Source: Lederbergia citri (lineage in GTDB: Bacteria; Bacillota; Bacilli; Bacillales; Bacillaceae_C). Taken from it: a stretch of 64,000 nt of DNA. Positions 50,659 through 59,249 of the stretch are shown here, one piece after another. The translations under genes were made by a program, and so were the position numbers. The notes under the pieces were generated by a model. That model was not told the origin of the DNA. It saw only the letters and a program-made list of their open reading frames with translations, and made no database searches. Each line of letters opens with the position of its first letter. Position 1 is the stretch's first letter. The DNA is taken from contig NZ_JAGYPG010000003.1 of NCBI RefSeq assembly GCF_018343625.1, positions 251,102-315,101 on the forward strand, in the 5' to 3' direction.

Positions 50659-50712
50659 TTTATTTCTCTTTAAACGATCGTTCATAATTTGTTAATAACT
50701 CCTGGCTATGAT
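50659..50712 (+). promoter_or_regulatory. Activator-dependent promoter of the HtrA-like gene (candidate YclJ sites)
   Basis: Hexamers TTTATT, TTAAAC, TTCATA and TTAATA start at 50659, 50670, 50681 and 50692, an exact 11-bp period (one helical turn). Nine nt later comes the -10 TATGAT (50707-50712) and there is no good -35. The same design precedes the PrsA-like gene at 54201-54254. Helically phased repeats overlapping the -35 are typical of OmpR-family activators. Confidence 0.65.
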
Positions 50713-50747
50713 GAAAACAAGTAATCATTCGTTAGGAGGAAAGAGCG

Positions 50748-51977
50748 ATGACAGAAATGAACAATAATCAAAATGAAGAAGTTACAAAAATTGAGGAAAG
50801 AGCAAAACCTTATCGGACATCGAAAAAAACAGGGTTAAAGAGATTTTTTTCAACTGTAGGGGCAGGTGTAATTGGTTCCGTTTTAACTCTGACAGCTGTG
50901 ACGTATACACCGTTATTAAAAGAGGCCAATACTTCGAATAATAATGATGTTCAAGCATCTTCTGTGCAAACAGGAAATAACAATTCCTATTCAGTAAGCA
51001 ATGTATCAGCTAGTACGAAATCACTTGCAGATATGGTGGAAAGTTCGTCAAAAGCCATCGTCGGAGTGGTTAATTTTCAAAATAAACGCAGTCAATTTTC
51101 TCCGATAGAAGAAAGTGCTGAAGTAGGATCCGGTTCTGGTGTCATTTTTAAAAAGGATGGAAATCAAGCCTATATTGTTACAAATAACCATGTAATTGAA
51201 GGTGCTCAGAAAATTGAAGTTTCTTTCTATAATGGTGAAAAAACGGAAGCCGAACTCATTGGCGCGGATGCATTGACTGATCTCGCGGTATTAAAGGTTG
51301 ATGGGAAATATGCCGATACCATATTAAAGTTCGGAAATTCTGATGCATTACGTGCTGGTGATCAAGTAGTGGCGATTGGTAATCCGCTCGGCCTTGACTT
51401 TTCACGAACTGTGACACAAGGGATTGTCAGTGCCGTTAACAGAACAGTAAATGTCACTACATCTGCTGGTGAATGGGATTTGAATGCAATTCAGACGGAT
51501 GCAGCGATTAATCCAGGAAACAGCGGTGGAGCGCTTATTAATTCCGATGGTGAGCTTGTCGGGATTAATAGCTTGAAAATTTCCGAGAGTGGAGTGGAAG
51601 GACTCGGTTTTGCCATTCCAATCAATGACGCTATTCCTATTATTGATGAAATCATTAAAAACGGAAAAATTGAACGTCCATACATGGGAGTTAGCTTAGC
51701 TGACCTTGATCAAATTCCACCGCAATATTTGCGTGGTTTGCCACTAACTGTTGAAGATGGCGTAATGGTTGCTTCAGTTGAACCGAATTCCGCAGCCGAA
51801 AAGGCAGGCCTCGAAGTAAAAGATGTCATTGTTTCTGTTAATAAAGAAAAAGTTAAAAATTCAGGTGAGCTACGTAGATATTTATATACAAAACTAAAAG
51901 TCGGAGATAAAATTTCATTAGAAGTGTATAGAGATGGAAAATTAAAAACGATTAATATTACTCTTGCAAGTAAATAA
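50748..51977 (+). CDS. HtrA-like membrane-anchored serine protease
   Basis: A 409-residue DegP/HtrA protease. It has a cytoplasmic N-terminus, one membrane helix (~35-55), a low-complexity linker, a trypsin-like domain with the triad His148 (TNNHVIEG), Asp178 (LTDLAVL) and Ser259 (NPGNSGGAL), and a C-terminal PDZ domain (~310-400). It degrades or refolds misfolded exported proteins outside the membrane. AGGAGGAAAG precedes the ATG. It is directly upstream of yclJK and carries the phased promoter described at 50659. Confidence 0.92.
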   Translation: MTEMNNNQNEEVTKIEERAKPYRTSKKTGLKRFFSTVGAGVIGSVLTLTAVTYTPLLKEANTSNNNDVQASSVQTGNNNSYSVSNVSASTKSLADMVESSSKAIVGVVNFQNKRSQFSPIEESAEVGSGSGVIFKKDGNQAYIVTNNHVIEGAQKIEVSFYNGEKTEAELIGADALTDLAVLKVDGKYADTILKFGNSDALRAGDQVVAIGNPLGLDFSRTVTQGIVSAVNRTVNVTTSAGEWDLNAIQTDAAINPGNSGGALINSDGELVGINSLKISESGVEGLGFAIPINDAIPIIDEIIKNGKIERPYMGVSLADLDQIPPQYLRGLPLTVEDGVMVASVEPNSAAEKAGLEVKDVIVSVNKEKVKNSGELRRYLYTKLKVGDKISLEVYRDGKLKTINITLASK

Positions 51978-51984
51978 CCTAGAA

Positions 51985-52017
51985 AAAACCTCTTGCTTCG
52001 TAAGTGAGAGGTTTTCT
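51985..52017 (+). terminator. Terminator between the HtrA-like gene and yclJ
   Basis: AAAACCTCT (51985-51993) with AGAGGTTTT (52007-52015). Confidence 0.8.
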
Positions 52018-52068
52018 TGCTAAAATTTATTATTCGTTTTAAGTTAAAAGAAAGGTGGTGCAGCTCAT

Positions 52069-52770
52069 ATGAAAATATTAGTGATTGAAGACAATGAAAG
52101 CGTGGCATCGATGATTGAAATGTTTTTTGCCAAAGAAAATATAGCTGGCGTTTTTGTGACAGATGGACTTGAAGGATATCAGAGGGCAATGCAAGAGGAA
52201 TGGGATTGTTTAATCATTGATTGGATGCTGCCAAATATGGATGGCGTCACAATTTGTCGTAAAATTAGACAGGAAAATAAGTCAGTCCCGATTATTATGC
52301 TGACCGCTAAAGACAGCGAATCGGATCAAGTGCTTGGTCTTGAAATGGGAGCAGATGATTATGTAACAAAACCGTTTAGTCCATTGGCACTTATGGCAAG
52401 AATTAAGGCAGTAACAAGAAGATATCATCCTATAAAGGATCAGAAAACGGAAACGGATATCATTGAAACTACGCACTTTAAGATTAATAAAAATACGAGG
52501 GAAGTATTTCTTGATGGTACTCCTATTACGAATTTGACACCAAAGGAATTTGATCTGCTCCTTCATTTCGTTCAGTATCCACGGCAGGTTTTTTCACGTG
52601 AGCAGTTGCTTGAAAAAGTATGGGGATATCAATTTTATGGTGATGATCGCACGGTAGATGTTCATATTAAGCGTTTGCGCAACAAAATTGACAATGAGAA
52701 TCAATCTTTTTTTCAAACAGTATGGGGTGTGGGTTACAAATTTGAAGAAGGAAGTAAAGCTCAAACATGA
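52069..52770 (+). CDS. yclJ: YclJ-like OmpR-family response regulator
   Basis: A 233-residue regulator. The receiver has Glu7-Asp8, phospho-acceptor Asp51 (LIIDWMLPNMDGV) and Lys101 (VTKPFSP). The OmpR winged helix follows (NLTPKEFDLLLHFVQYPRQVFSREQLLEKVWGYQFYGDDRTVDVHIKRLRNK). The sequence matches B. subtilis YclJ as I remember it over most of its length. AAAGGTGGTG precedes the ATG. It overlaps the kinase gene by 4 bp. The likely targets are the two phased promoters beside it. Confidence 0.85.
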   Translation: MKILVIEDNESVASMIEMFFAKENIAGVFVTDGLEGYQRAMQEEWDCLIIDWMLPNMDGVTICRKIRQENKSVPIIMLTAKDSESDQVLGLEMGADDYVTKPFSPLALMARIKAVTRRYHPIKDQKTETDIIETTHFKINKNTREVFLDGTPITNLTPKEFDLLLHFVQYPRQVFSREQLLEKVWGYQFYGDDRTVDVHIKRLRNKIDNENQSFFQTVWGVGYKFEEGSKAQT

Positions 52771-54170
52771 AAGTCAAATATTTATACCAGCAGCTAGCAA
52801 GTCACGTAAGTGTCATCATCATCGCCTTTTTAATATTAAGCCTGCTCTTTGCTCATCTCACGGAAAACTTTGTTTATCAAAATAAAATAGATGAGCTGTC
52901 TTCCTACGGTGAAAATATTTTAAGAGATTTGGAAAGAAATCGAGGAAGTTCTCAGCAAATCCTTTCGGAATATGGACGTGTACTTGCGGGACGCGACATT
53001 CAATATAGTCTGTTTGATGAAAGTTCTACCATCATTTACTCAATAGGAAGAACACCGATTGTAGAACTGAAGGATGAGGAGTGGAACAAAATTAAGCAAG
53101 GCTACACCGTTGTCGTGAAACAAGATTTTAAACGGTTGGAAGAAGGAGTCACGTTCGTATTGCTTCCGTACATTCATAATAATCAATTTGTCGGAGGCAT
53201 TTTATTGGCCTCCCCTATAAAAGGGTCAAGGCAGGTTATATCGCAAATTAATCAGTATTTATTATACACCGTAATGATTGCCGCGGTTGTAGCCTTTATG
53301 CTGAGCTGGATTTTGTCCGCCTTCCACGTGAAGAGGATTAAGAGACTACGAGAAGCGACTTCACTCGTTGCAGGAGGGGATTATTCAGTTCGTATTCCTT
53401 CATCGGATTTTGATGAAATCGGTGAACTCTCTCGAGATTTTAATAAAATGGTCGAAAAATTAAATATATCAATGGAAGAGATTGAGAGCCTTGAGAATCG
53501 CAGACGTCAGTTCATGGCTGACGTTTCCCATGAATTAAGGACTCCACTTACAACAATCAGCGGTGTCATTGAAGGGATAAGAAACGATATGATCCCTGAA
53601 TCAGAAAAAGAAAAGGGGATGCAACTTGCCAGCAATGAGACAAAACGACTGATTCGACTCGTGAATGAAAATCTTGATTATGAAAAAATACGTTCTAATC
53701 AAATTAAATTGTATAAACAAGACATTCAATTAAAAGAAATACTAGAAATCATTAAAGAGCAATTAGACGTTTTAGCTGAGGAAAAGCATAATGAAATCAT
53801 TGTAGAAGCTGACGAAGAAGCCGTTATTTACGCTGATTACGACAGATTAACACAAATTTTAATCAATATTACAAAAAATAGCATCCAGTTTACTGAAAAT
53901 GGAGTAATTACACTAAGAGGCAGAACCGAAGGTAACGAAACCATTATAGAAATAGAAGATAATGGGATTGGCATCGACCCGGACGAAATTGAAAAAATTT
54001 GGAGACGTTTTTATAAAGCTATGCTTTCAAGAACAACCAATCCTTATGGTGAATTTGGTCTTGGATTATCTATCGTAAAACAATTAGTGAATATGCATAA
54101 TGGTGAAATAGAAGTATCGAGTGAAAAAGGAAAAGGAACAAAATTCATATTGAAATTTCCTTTAAAATAG
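52767..54170 (+). CDS. yclK: YclK-like sensor histidine kinase
   Basis: A 467-residue kinase. Two membrane helices (~13-31 and ~166-186) flank an extracytoplasmic domain of about 130 residues. A HAMP linker (~187-240) follows, then HisKA with MADVSHELRTPLTTI (His255) and HATPase_c with ILINITKNSIQFTENG, IEDNGIGIDPDEIEKIW and GEFGLGLSIVKQ. The extracellular domain suits sensing of envelope or secretion stress; in B. subtilis yclJK is under ResD control during oxygen limitation. No separate promoter separates it from yclJ. Confidence 0.85.
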   Translation: MKVKYLYQQLASHVSVIIIAFLILSLLFAHLTENFVYQNKIDELSSYGENILRDLERNRGSSQQILSEYGRVLAGRDIQYSLFDESSTIIYSIGRTPIVELKDEEWNKIKQGYTVVVKQDFKRLEEGVTFVLLPYIHNNQFVGGILLASPIKGSRQVISQINQYLLYTVMIAAVVAFMLSWILSAFHVKRIKRLREATSLVAGGDYSVRIPSSDFDEIGELSRDFNKMVEKLNISMEEIESLENRRRQFMADVSHELRTPLTTISGVIEGIRNDMIPESEKEKGMQLASNETKRLIRLVNENLDYEKIRSNQIKLYKQDIQLKEILEIIKEQLDVLAEEKHNEIIVEADEEAVIYADYDRLTQILINITKNSIQFTENGVITLRGRTEGNETIIEIEDNGIGIDPDEIEKIWRRFYKAMLSRTTNPYGEFGLGLSIVKQLVNMHNGEIEVSSEKGKGTKFILKFPLK

Positions 54171-54200
54171 AAAAAAATGGATGTAGGGGTTTCGCTTTTG

Positions 54201-54254
54201 TTCATCTTCATTTAAAATCTTGTTAATAGTTTGTTCATATTTTCTAGGTATCTT
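54201..54254 (+). promoter_or_regulatory. Activator-dependent promoter of the PrsA-like gene (candidate YclJ sites)
   Basis: Hexamers TTCATC, TTAAAA, TTAATA and TTCATA start at 54201, 54212, 54223 and 54234 (period 11 bp). Nine nt after the last comes the -10 TATCTT (54249-54254). Number, phase and distance equal those at 50659-50712. Confidence 0.65.
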
Positions 54255-54287
54255 ATTTTTATTGACTCTTTACGAGGGGGAAAAAGA

Positions 54288-55175
54288 ATGGAGAAAAAAT
54301 CAAGTAAAAAATTCACGATTAGTGTGATTATATTAATTGTAATAGGGTTGGCCGCTATTTTTACAGCTGCCTTTTCGAAAAGAGAAGTTGCTGCGAGTAT
54401 AGGCGGTGAAAAAATCACTCAAGCTGAATTGAATGAGGTACTTGTTAAACGCTATGGACAAGATACCCTTAATTCATTAATAGAGAAAAAAGTTATTGAA
54501 CTAGAAGCCAAAAAGGAAAAGGTATCTATTTCCGATAAGGAAAAGAAGAAGGAAATGGATTCTTATATTGAACAATATGGCGGAAAGGATGCATTTGAAG
54601 CAGCCCTTAAGCAAAGCGGTATTTCGAAAAAAGATATTGAACAGGATGTCATTCAATTTTTATCCATTAAAAAAATGCTTGAACCAAAAATTAAAATTAC
54701 CGAAGACGATATGAAAAAATACTTTGAAGAAAATAAAGCTACCTTTGATGAAGAAGAACAAGTACAAGCAAGTCATATTTTAGTTGAGGATGAAAAGAAA
54801 GCTGAAGAAGTTGAGAAAAAATTAAAAGAAGGTAAAGACTTTGCCGAATTAGCAAAGGAATATTCAACTGATCCAGGTAGTGCCCAAAATGGGGGAGATT
54901 TGGGATACTTCGGCAAAGGAAAAATGGTTAAAGAATTTGAAGATGCTGCTTTCTCTATGAAAATAGGAGAAATAAGTGATCCTGTTAAATCCGAGCATGG
55001 TTACCATATCATAAAGGTAACAGGCAAAAAAGCAGCGAAAGACGCAAAATACGAAGATCATAAAGACGAAATCAAAGATTCTTTGTTTAACGAAAAACTT
55101 CAAAGTGAATATCAACCATGGCTTGAAGGAATTAAAGCAAAATACGATATTAAAAATAATTTAAAGGTTTCCTAA
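54288..55175 (+). CDS. PrsA-like foldase with PpiC domain, membrane-anchored
   Basis: A 295-residue protein with one N-terminal helix (~10-30), a SurA_N-like helical region and a parvulin-type peptidyl-prolyl isomerase domain (~140-235: VQASHILVEDEKKAEEVEKKL...GGDLGYFGKGKMVKEFEDAAFSMKIGEIS...HGYHIIKV). It folds exported proteins on the outer face of the membrane. Classical PrsA is a lipoprotein, but no lipobox Cys exists here, so it is held by its helix (as in B. subtilis YacD). ATG 54288 follows GAGGGGG. The phased promoter links it to the HtrA-like protease. Confidence 0.88.
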   Translation: MEKKSSKKFTISVIILIVIGLAAIFTAAFSKREVAASIGGEKITQAELNEVLVKRYGQDTLNSLIEKKVIELEAKKEKVSISDKEKKKEMDSYIEQYGGKDAFEAALKQSGISKKDIEQDVIQFLSIKKMLEPKIKITEDDMKKYFEENKATFDEEEQVQASHILVEDEKKAEEVEKKLKEGKDFAELAKEYSTDPGSAQNGGDLGYFGKGKMVKEFEDAAFSMKIGEISDPVKSEHGYHIIKVTGKKAAKDAKYEDHKDEIKDSLFNEKLQSEYQPWLEGIKAKYDIKNNLKVS

Positions 55176-55184
55176 AAAATAAGG

Positions 55185-55233
55185 CCTGATACGCTAAAGT
55201 CAAAGAACGACTTAACGCGTATCAGGTTTTTTT
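55185..55233 (+). terminator. Terminator of the PrsA-like gene
   Basis: CCTGATACGC and GCGTATCAGG enclose an inner AAGTC/GACTT stem; seven Ts follow. Confidence 0.9.
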
Positions 55234-55407
55234 ATCGATTAAAAGTGGAGAGCAAATGCGAGAACGAACTGTACCAAATAAGCCCTTCCGTTCTCGATCC
55301 GTTCTCCATCATTTTCTATGCAAATTTTCCATTCTTAAACATTTTTGTTAAGAACATCGGGCATGCTAAAAAGTGTGATGATCGATCAACGAAGGAGGAA
55401 TGGCAAA

Positions 55408-56160
55408 ATGAATAGAAAAGGGTTGGCGTATATATTGGCTGTTACCCTGTTTGTAGGAATGGTCTCAACAGGAACCGTATATGCTGAGAGTGTTAGTGGA
55501 GATCACCAAAAAATTGTGAATTATCATCATAAAGGTGAATTCACTCAAGATCTTGAGTTATTAAAACAAAAAGCGAATGAGATGGGAATCTCAACAGAAG
55601 GTAAGGATGCCCAAACGCTTCATAGAGAATTGAAGGAAGCGTACATTAAAAAGCACGCAGAAGCACTTGGAATCAAAACAGAAGGAAAAGATATTGAAAC
55701 ACTAAAAAAAGAAATCCGACATGTATGGACGATGCAGATAGCTAAAGAGTGGGGCATTAGTACAAAAGGCAAAGATGATAAAACGATTATGAAGGAAGTC
55801 AAAGAGGCTAAACTCAAAAAAGAAGCGATGGAATTTGGTATTTCTACAAAAGGAAAAGATTTCAAACAAATTAAACGGGAAATATATGAAGCAAAAGTCT
55901 TAAAATACGCGAAAGAGTTAGGCATCCCAACTGAAGGAAAAGACATAAACCAATTAGGTAAAGAAGTCCACGATAAGATGATTTACAATGCAGCAGAAAA
56001 ATTAGGCGTTGAAACGGAAGGAAAAACTCCGAAGGAAATTTTCCATGAAATCATGATTAATCACGGTGAAAAGGCAAGAGAAATGAAGCTCTTTCCTTTT
56101 AGGGAAGAAAAAATCTATTTCTTTAGAGAGAATCACGAAGATCAACAACAAGGCGAATAA
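55408..56160 (+). CDS. Secreted protein of six 28-residue repeats
   Basis: A 250-residue protein with a cleavable signal peptide (residues 1-26, VYA-ES). Residues ~59-226 are six exact-length 28-residue repeats of consensus hGIxTEGKDxxxLxKEhxEAxhxKxAxE (h hydrophobic). Each opens with a Gly-Ile turn and Lys/Glu-rich sequence and continues as an amphipathic helix. The C-terminus is charged. No enzymatic motif is present; a surface, matrix or calcium/peptide-binding role is possible. AAGGAGGAA precedes ATG 55408. It follows the PrsA-like gene in the envelope cluster. Confidence 0.75.
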   Translation: MNRKGLAYILAVTLFVGMVSTGTVYAESVSGDHQKIVNYHHKGEFTQDLELLKQKANEMGISTEGKDAQTLHRELKEAYIKKHAEALGIKTEGKDIETLKKEIRHVWTMQIAKEWGISTKGKDDKTIMKEVKEAKLKKEAMEFGISTKGKDFKQIKREIYEAKVLKYAKELGIPTEGKDINQLGKEVHDKMIYNAAEKLGVETEGKTPKEIFHEIMINHGEKAREMKLFPFREEKIYFFRENHEDQQQGE

Positions 56161-56165
56161 TGTGA

Positions 56166-56200
56166 AAGGAGCTTTCCAGTGTGGGAGCTCCTTCTTTTTT
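56166..56200 (+). terminator. Terminator of the repeat-protein gene
   Basis: AAGGAGCT (56166-56173) with AGCTCCTT (56186-56193), then C and seven Ts. Confidence 0.88.
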
Positions 56201-56301
56201 TATAAAGAAAAAGAGAGGGATTGAATCAATTATTTCGATTGTATACAAACGCATTTATATGGATAAAACGATGAATAAAAGCGAAGAAAGGTCCAAAATC
56301 G

Positions 56302-57918
56302 ATGCCTTCATTTTTTAAGAAATCTAAGCAAAAACAACAAGAACAGACTAGGCCAAAAAATCAAATGAAACTGGGCTTGTATTCTTCATTAAAAGATAAT
56401 ATAGAGCTGATTAAAAAAGAGACAGGAAATAGTCCTGATATCACGGTACGAACCTTGAATATTGATGTAGAACCGAAAAAAGAAATTGTAATTGTTTACG
56501 TTGGGGGAATTGTCGATGAAGAAAGCATCAATAAATTTATCGTTAGTCCTATTATGGAAAATCAGGATCGGTTTGATGGCCCTCCACAAGATTTATTTAA
56601 TCTTTTAACCGGTCATGGAGTAACTCTTGGTGATCTAAACTTAGTGAGTAATTGGGATGACTTTTTCCAATCATTAATGGATGGCAGAACCCTTCTCCTC
56701 ATTGACGGCGAGAGTAAAGCGTTGGTCGCAAATACAAAAGGTGGGGAACAAAGGTCTATTGAGCAGCCAGAAAGCGAAGTGTCTGTACGCGGACCTAAAG
56801 ATGGTTTTACCGAGTCTATCCAAACGAATTTGGCCCTAGTTAGACGCCGAATTAGAAATCCTGATTTATGGGTTGAATCGATGAAAATCGGAAAAAGAAC
56901 AAAAACAGATGTTTCGATTATGTATTTGAACGATGTCGTAAATCCGGCAATTGTTGAAGAAGTCCGACATAGATTAAATGAAATTCAGATCGATAGTATA
57001 TTGGAATCGGGTTATATTGAACAATTGATTGAAGACCAGACTTGGACCATTTTCCCGACAATATACCATACGGAAAGACCAGACGTCATCGCAGGGAATA
57101 TTCTGGAGGGCAGGGTTGCCATCTTTATAGATGGTACACCTTTTGTTCTTCTTGCTCCTGCTGTTTTCATTCAATTTTTTCAATCGGTAGAAGACTATTA
57201 TGCCCGCTTCGACATAGCAAGTGCTTTGCGATTTTTAAGGATTTTGACTTTTTTCCTCTCCATTATGGCACCATCGGCATATATTGCGGCAACTACCTTT
57301 CATCAAGAAATGATCCCTACACAGTTAGTCCTTATTATTGCCGCACAACGTGAAACTGTGCCATTTCCAGCTTTTGTTGAGGCAGTGTTAATGGAAATCA
57401 CATTCGAAATTTTACGGGAAGCCGGTGTCCGGATGCCTAGGGCAGTGGGTTCTGCGATATCTATTGTAGGCGCACTAGTTATTGGCCAAGCTGCTGTTCA
57501 GGCGGGAATTGTCTCCCCAGCAATGGTCATCATAGTATCCATTACGGCCATTGCCAATTTTGCAACACCATCTTTTGCAATGGCGATATCAGCTCGATTG
57601 ATCCGCTTTCTATTTATGGGAACAGCAGCGATATTTGGATTTTATGGAGTCATTCTCGGTATCATTATGCTAACCGTACATTTATGCAGTTTACGTTCTT
57701 TTGGAGTTCCTTACATGTCCCCTCTCGCTCCCTTATCTCTCGGTAATTTAGGGGACACTCTCATTCGGACACCATTATGGGCAACAAGGGAAAAGGCGAA
57801 TTTAATCATGAATGAAAGAGAAAATCTTCATGGGGCTCATATGCCAAGACCCAAGCCTCCTATTAATCGAGAAATGATTACAAGAAATAATAAAAAAGGT
57901 GACAAAAATGAAAGCTAA
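56302..57918 (+). CDS. GerA-family spore germination receptor subunit A
   Basis: A 538-residue GerAA/GerKA-type protein. The soluble N-terminal domain (~30-290) contains the LYSSLKDNIELIKKETGNSPDI opening and the DGRTLLLIDGESKALV and PDLWVESMKIGKRTKTDVSIMYL segments. Five or so membrane helices follow (~290-500, including PRAVGSAISIVGALVIGQAAVQAGIVSPAMVIIVSITAIANF). In dormant spores it sits in the inner membrane and triggers germination with B and C subunits. It overlaps gerC by 11 bp. The start follows GAAAGG; the B subunit gene is not in this operon. Confidence 0.92.
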   Translation: MPSFFKKSKQKQQEQTRPKNQMKLGLYSSLKDNIELIKKETGNSPDITVRTLNIDVEPKKEIVIVYVGGIVDEESINKFIVSPIMENQDRFDGPPQDLFNLLTGHGVTLGDLNLVSNWDDFFQSLMDGRTLLLIDGESKALVANTKGGEQRSIEQPESEVSVRGPKDGFTESIQTNLALVRRRIRNPDLWVESMKIGKRTKTDVSIMYLNDVVNPAIVEEVRHRLNEIQIDSILESGYIEQLIEDQTWTIFPTIYHTERPDVIAGNILEGRVAIFIDGTPFVLLAPAVFIQFFQSVEDYYARFDIASALRFLRILTFFLSIMAPSAYIAATTFHQEMIPTQLVLIIAAQRETVPFPAFVEAVLMEITFEILREAGVRMPRAVGSAISIVGALVIGQAAVQAGIVSPAMVIIVSITAIANFATPSFAMAISARLIRFLFMGTAAIFGFYGVILGIIMLTVHLCSLRSFGVPYMSPLAPLSLGNLGDTLIRTPLWATREKANLIMNERENLHGAHMPRPKPPINREMITRNNKKGDKNES

Positions 57919-59119
57919 AGTGTTAATTTTCTTAATCCTTACTATTATACTATCGGGATGTGGAAGTCAGAGAGAATTAACCGATATTGCATTCGTAACA
58001 GCTCTCGGCATAGACAAAGATGAAGATGGAAAGATTATTGGAACCTTTCAAATTGTGAATCCGAGTAATGTTGCGGGTGGTTTACAAGGTGGTTCGGCGG
58101 GAGAAGGGGCTGCTGTTACGGTTTACACAGCAAAAGGAGATAGCATCGTCGCTGTAAGTAGGCACGCATCTACCAAAGTTTCGAGATTATTATATTATGC
58201 CCATACTAATCTGGTTGTTGTAAGCGATAAGTTTGCAAAAGAAGAAGGTCTCAATGAAGTTTTAGATGCTTTGGACCGAGATGTTCAATTTCGTACCACA
58301 ACCAAATTAGTCATTGCTCATGGAGCTAAAGCTAAGGATGTATTATCAATTACAACCCCTATCGATAAAATTCCCTCGACAAAAGTGATTGAAACTCTTA
58401 AATTCTCGGAAAGAAGATGGGGTGGGAATAAGTCAGTCAGCGTCCACCAAATGATCGACATTTTAACGGCTCCGGGAAGAGAACCGATTATCCCAAGCTT
58501 TAAAATAAACGGAAATGTAGAAGAAGGAATGCAATTAGAAAATTTGCATAGCACGATACCTAAGGCAGGACTTCAAGCTGATGGAATGGCTATTTTTAAA
58601 GAGGGAAAAATGATTGATGTAGTTAATGAAAATGATGCAATAGGGATCATATGGTTACTGGATAAAATACAGGAAACGAATGTACCTATTTATTGGGATG
58701 GTGACAAAGGAATCATTTCTTATCAAGTTTTGCGTGATACTGTGAAAATCTCAGTGGACGTAGAGGATGGAAAACCAAACTTTTCGGTACATATTCGTGT
58801 GAAGGGAGATTTGGGAGAAGTAAATGCACCTATAAATATAAAAGATAGACAAGTACAAGAAAAAATTGAAAAGAAAGTTGAGAAGCAAATTAAAGAAAAA
58901 ATACAATTAGCGATTCGATTAGCCCAGGAGAATAAATCAGATATATTGGGGTTTGGAGAAAAGATATATCGATCACATCCGAAAACATGGAAGACATTAC
59001 GTAATGATTGGAACGACAAACAATTTCCAGAACTAAAAGTAAAGGTAACGGTCGATGCTTCCATTATTCGTCCCGGTTTAAGGAATAGTCCTTTTATATA
59101 TCAATTGGATAATGATTAA
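57908..59119 (+). CDS. GerC-family germination lipoprotein
   Basis: A 403-residue lipoprotein (lipobox ILSGC, Cys18). The family opening RELTDIAFVTALGIDKDEDGKIIGTFQIVNPSNVAGG and the three-domain layout up to ELKVKVTVDASIIRPGL are complete. It is lipidated at the outer face of the inner spore membrane and completes the receptor with A and B subunits. ATG 57908 (AAAAGGTGA upstream) is preferred over GTG 57899. The usual A-B-C order is broken: B is on the opposite strand and damaged. Confidence 0.9.
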   Translation: MKAKVLIFLILTIILSGCGSQRELTDIAFVTALGIDKDEDGKIIGTFQIVNPSNVAGGLQGGSAGEGAAVTVYTAKGDSIVAVSRHASTKVSRLLYYAHTNLVVVSDKFAKEEGLNEVLDALDRDVQFRTTTKLVIAHGAKAKDVLSITTPIDKIPSTKVIETLKFSERRWGGNKSVSVHQMIDILTAPGREPIIPSFKINGNVEEGMQLENLHSTIPKAGLQADGMAIFKEGKMIDVVNENDAIGIIWLLDKIQETNVPIYWDGDKGIISYQVLRDTVKISVDVEDGKPNFSVHIRVKGDLGEVNAPINIKDRQVQEKIEKKVEKQIKEKIQLAIRLAQENKSDILGFGEKIYRSHPKTWKTLRNDWNDKQFPELKVKVTVDASIIRPGLRNSPFIYQLDND

Positions 59120-59130
59120 TACAAGAAACT

Positions 59131-59157
59131 CGCTGGGCGCTTAGAGCTAGACAGGAC
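59131..59157. repeat. Fragment of the dispersed intergenic repeat
   Basis: CGCTGGGCGCTTAGAGCTAG plus ACAGGAC is a short piece of the repeat seen complete at 16776 and 46268, lying 12 bp after gerC. Confidence 0.6.
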
Positions 59158-59212
59158 AATTTTTCTTCCTTAAGTCTTCCTAAGTAAAAATGCATTCTTT
59201 CTTTACTTTTGA

Positions 59213-59249
59213 AAATGCCAAGTACCTACCTACTTGGCATTCTTATTTT
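59213..59249. terminator. Terminator between gerC and gerB
   Basis: A perfect 11-bp stem, AATGCCAAGTA (59213-59223) with TACTTGGCATT (59230-59240), then a T-rich tail on the plus strand. The gerB-like frame ends inside the right arm. Confidence 0.8.

Noticed and set aside
52069..54170. CssR/CssS identity, suggested by the neighbouring HtrA gene
   Set aside because: The regulator sequence fits YclJ far better than CssR over the receiver and the winged helix, as I remember both.
55326..55369. Third YclJ-type promoter before the repeat-protein gene
   Set aside because: TTAAAC and TTAAGA occur, but 13 bp apart instead of 11, and there is no good -10 at the 9-nt distance. The match is too weak to group with the two strong arrays.
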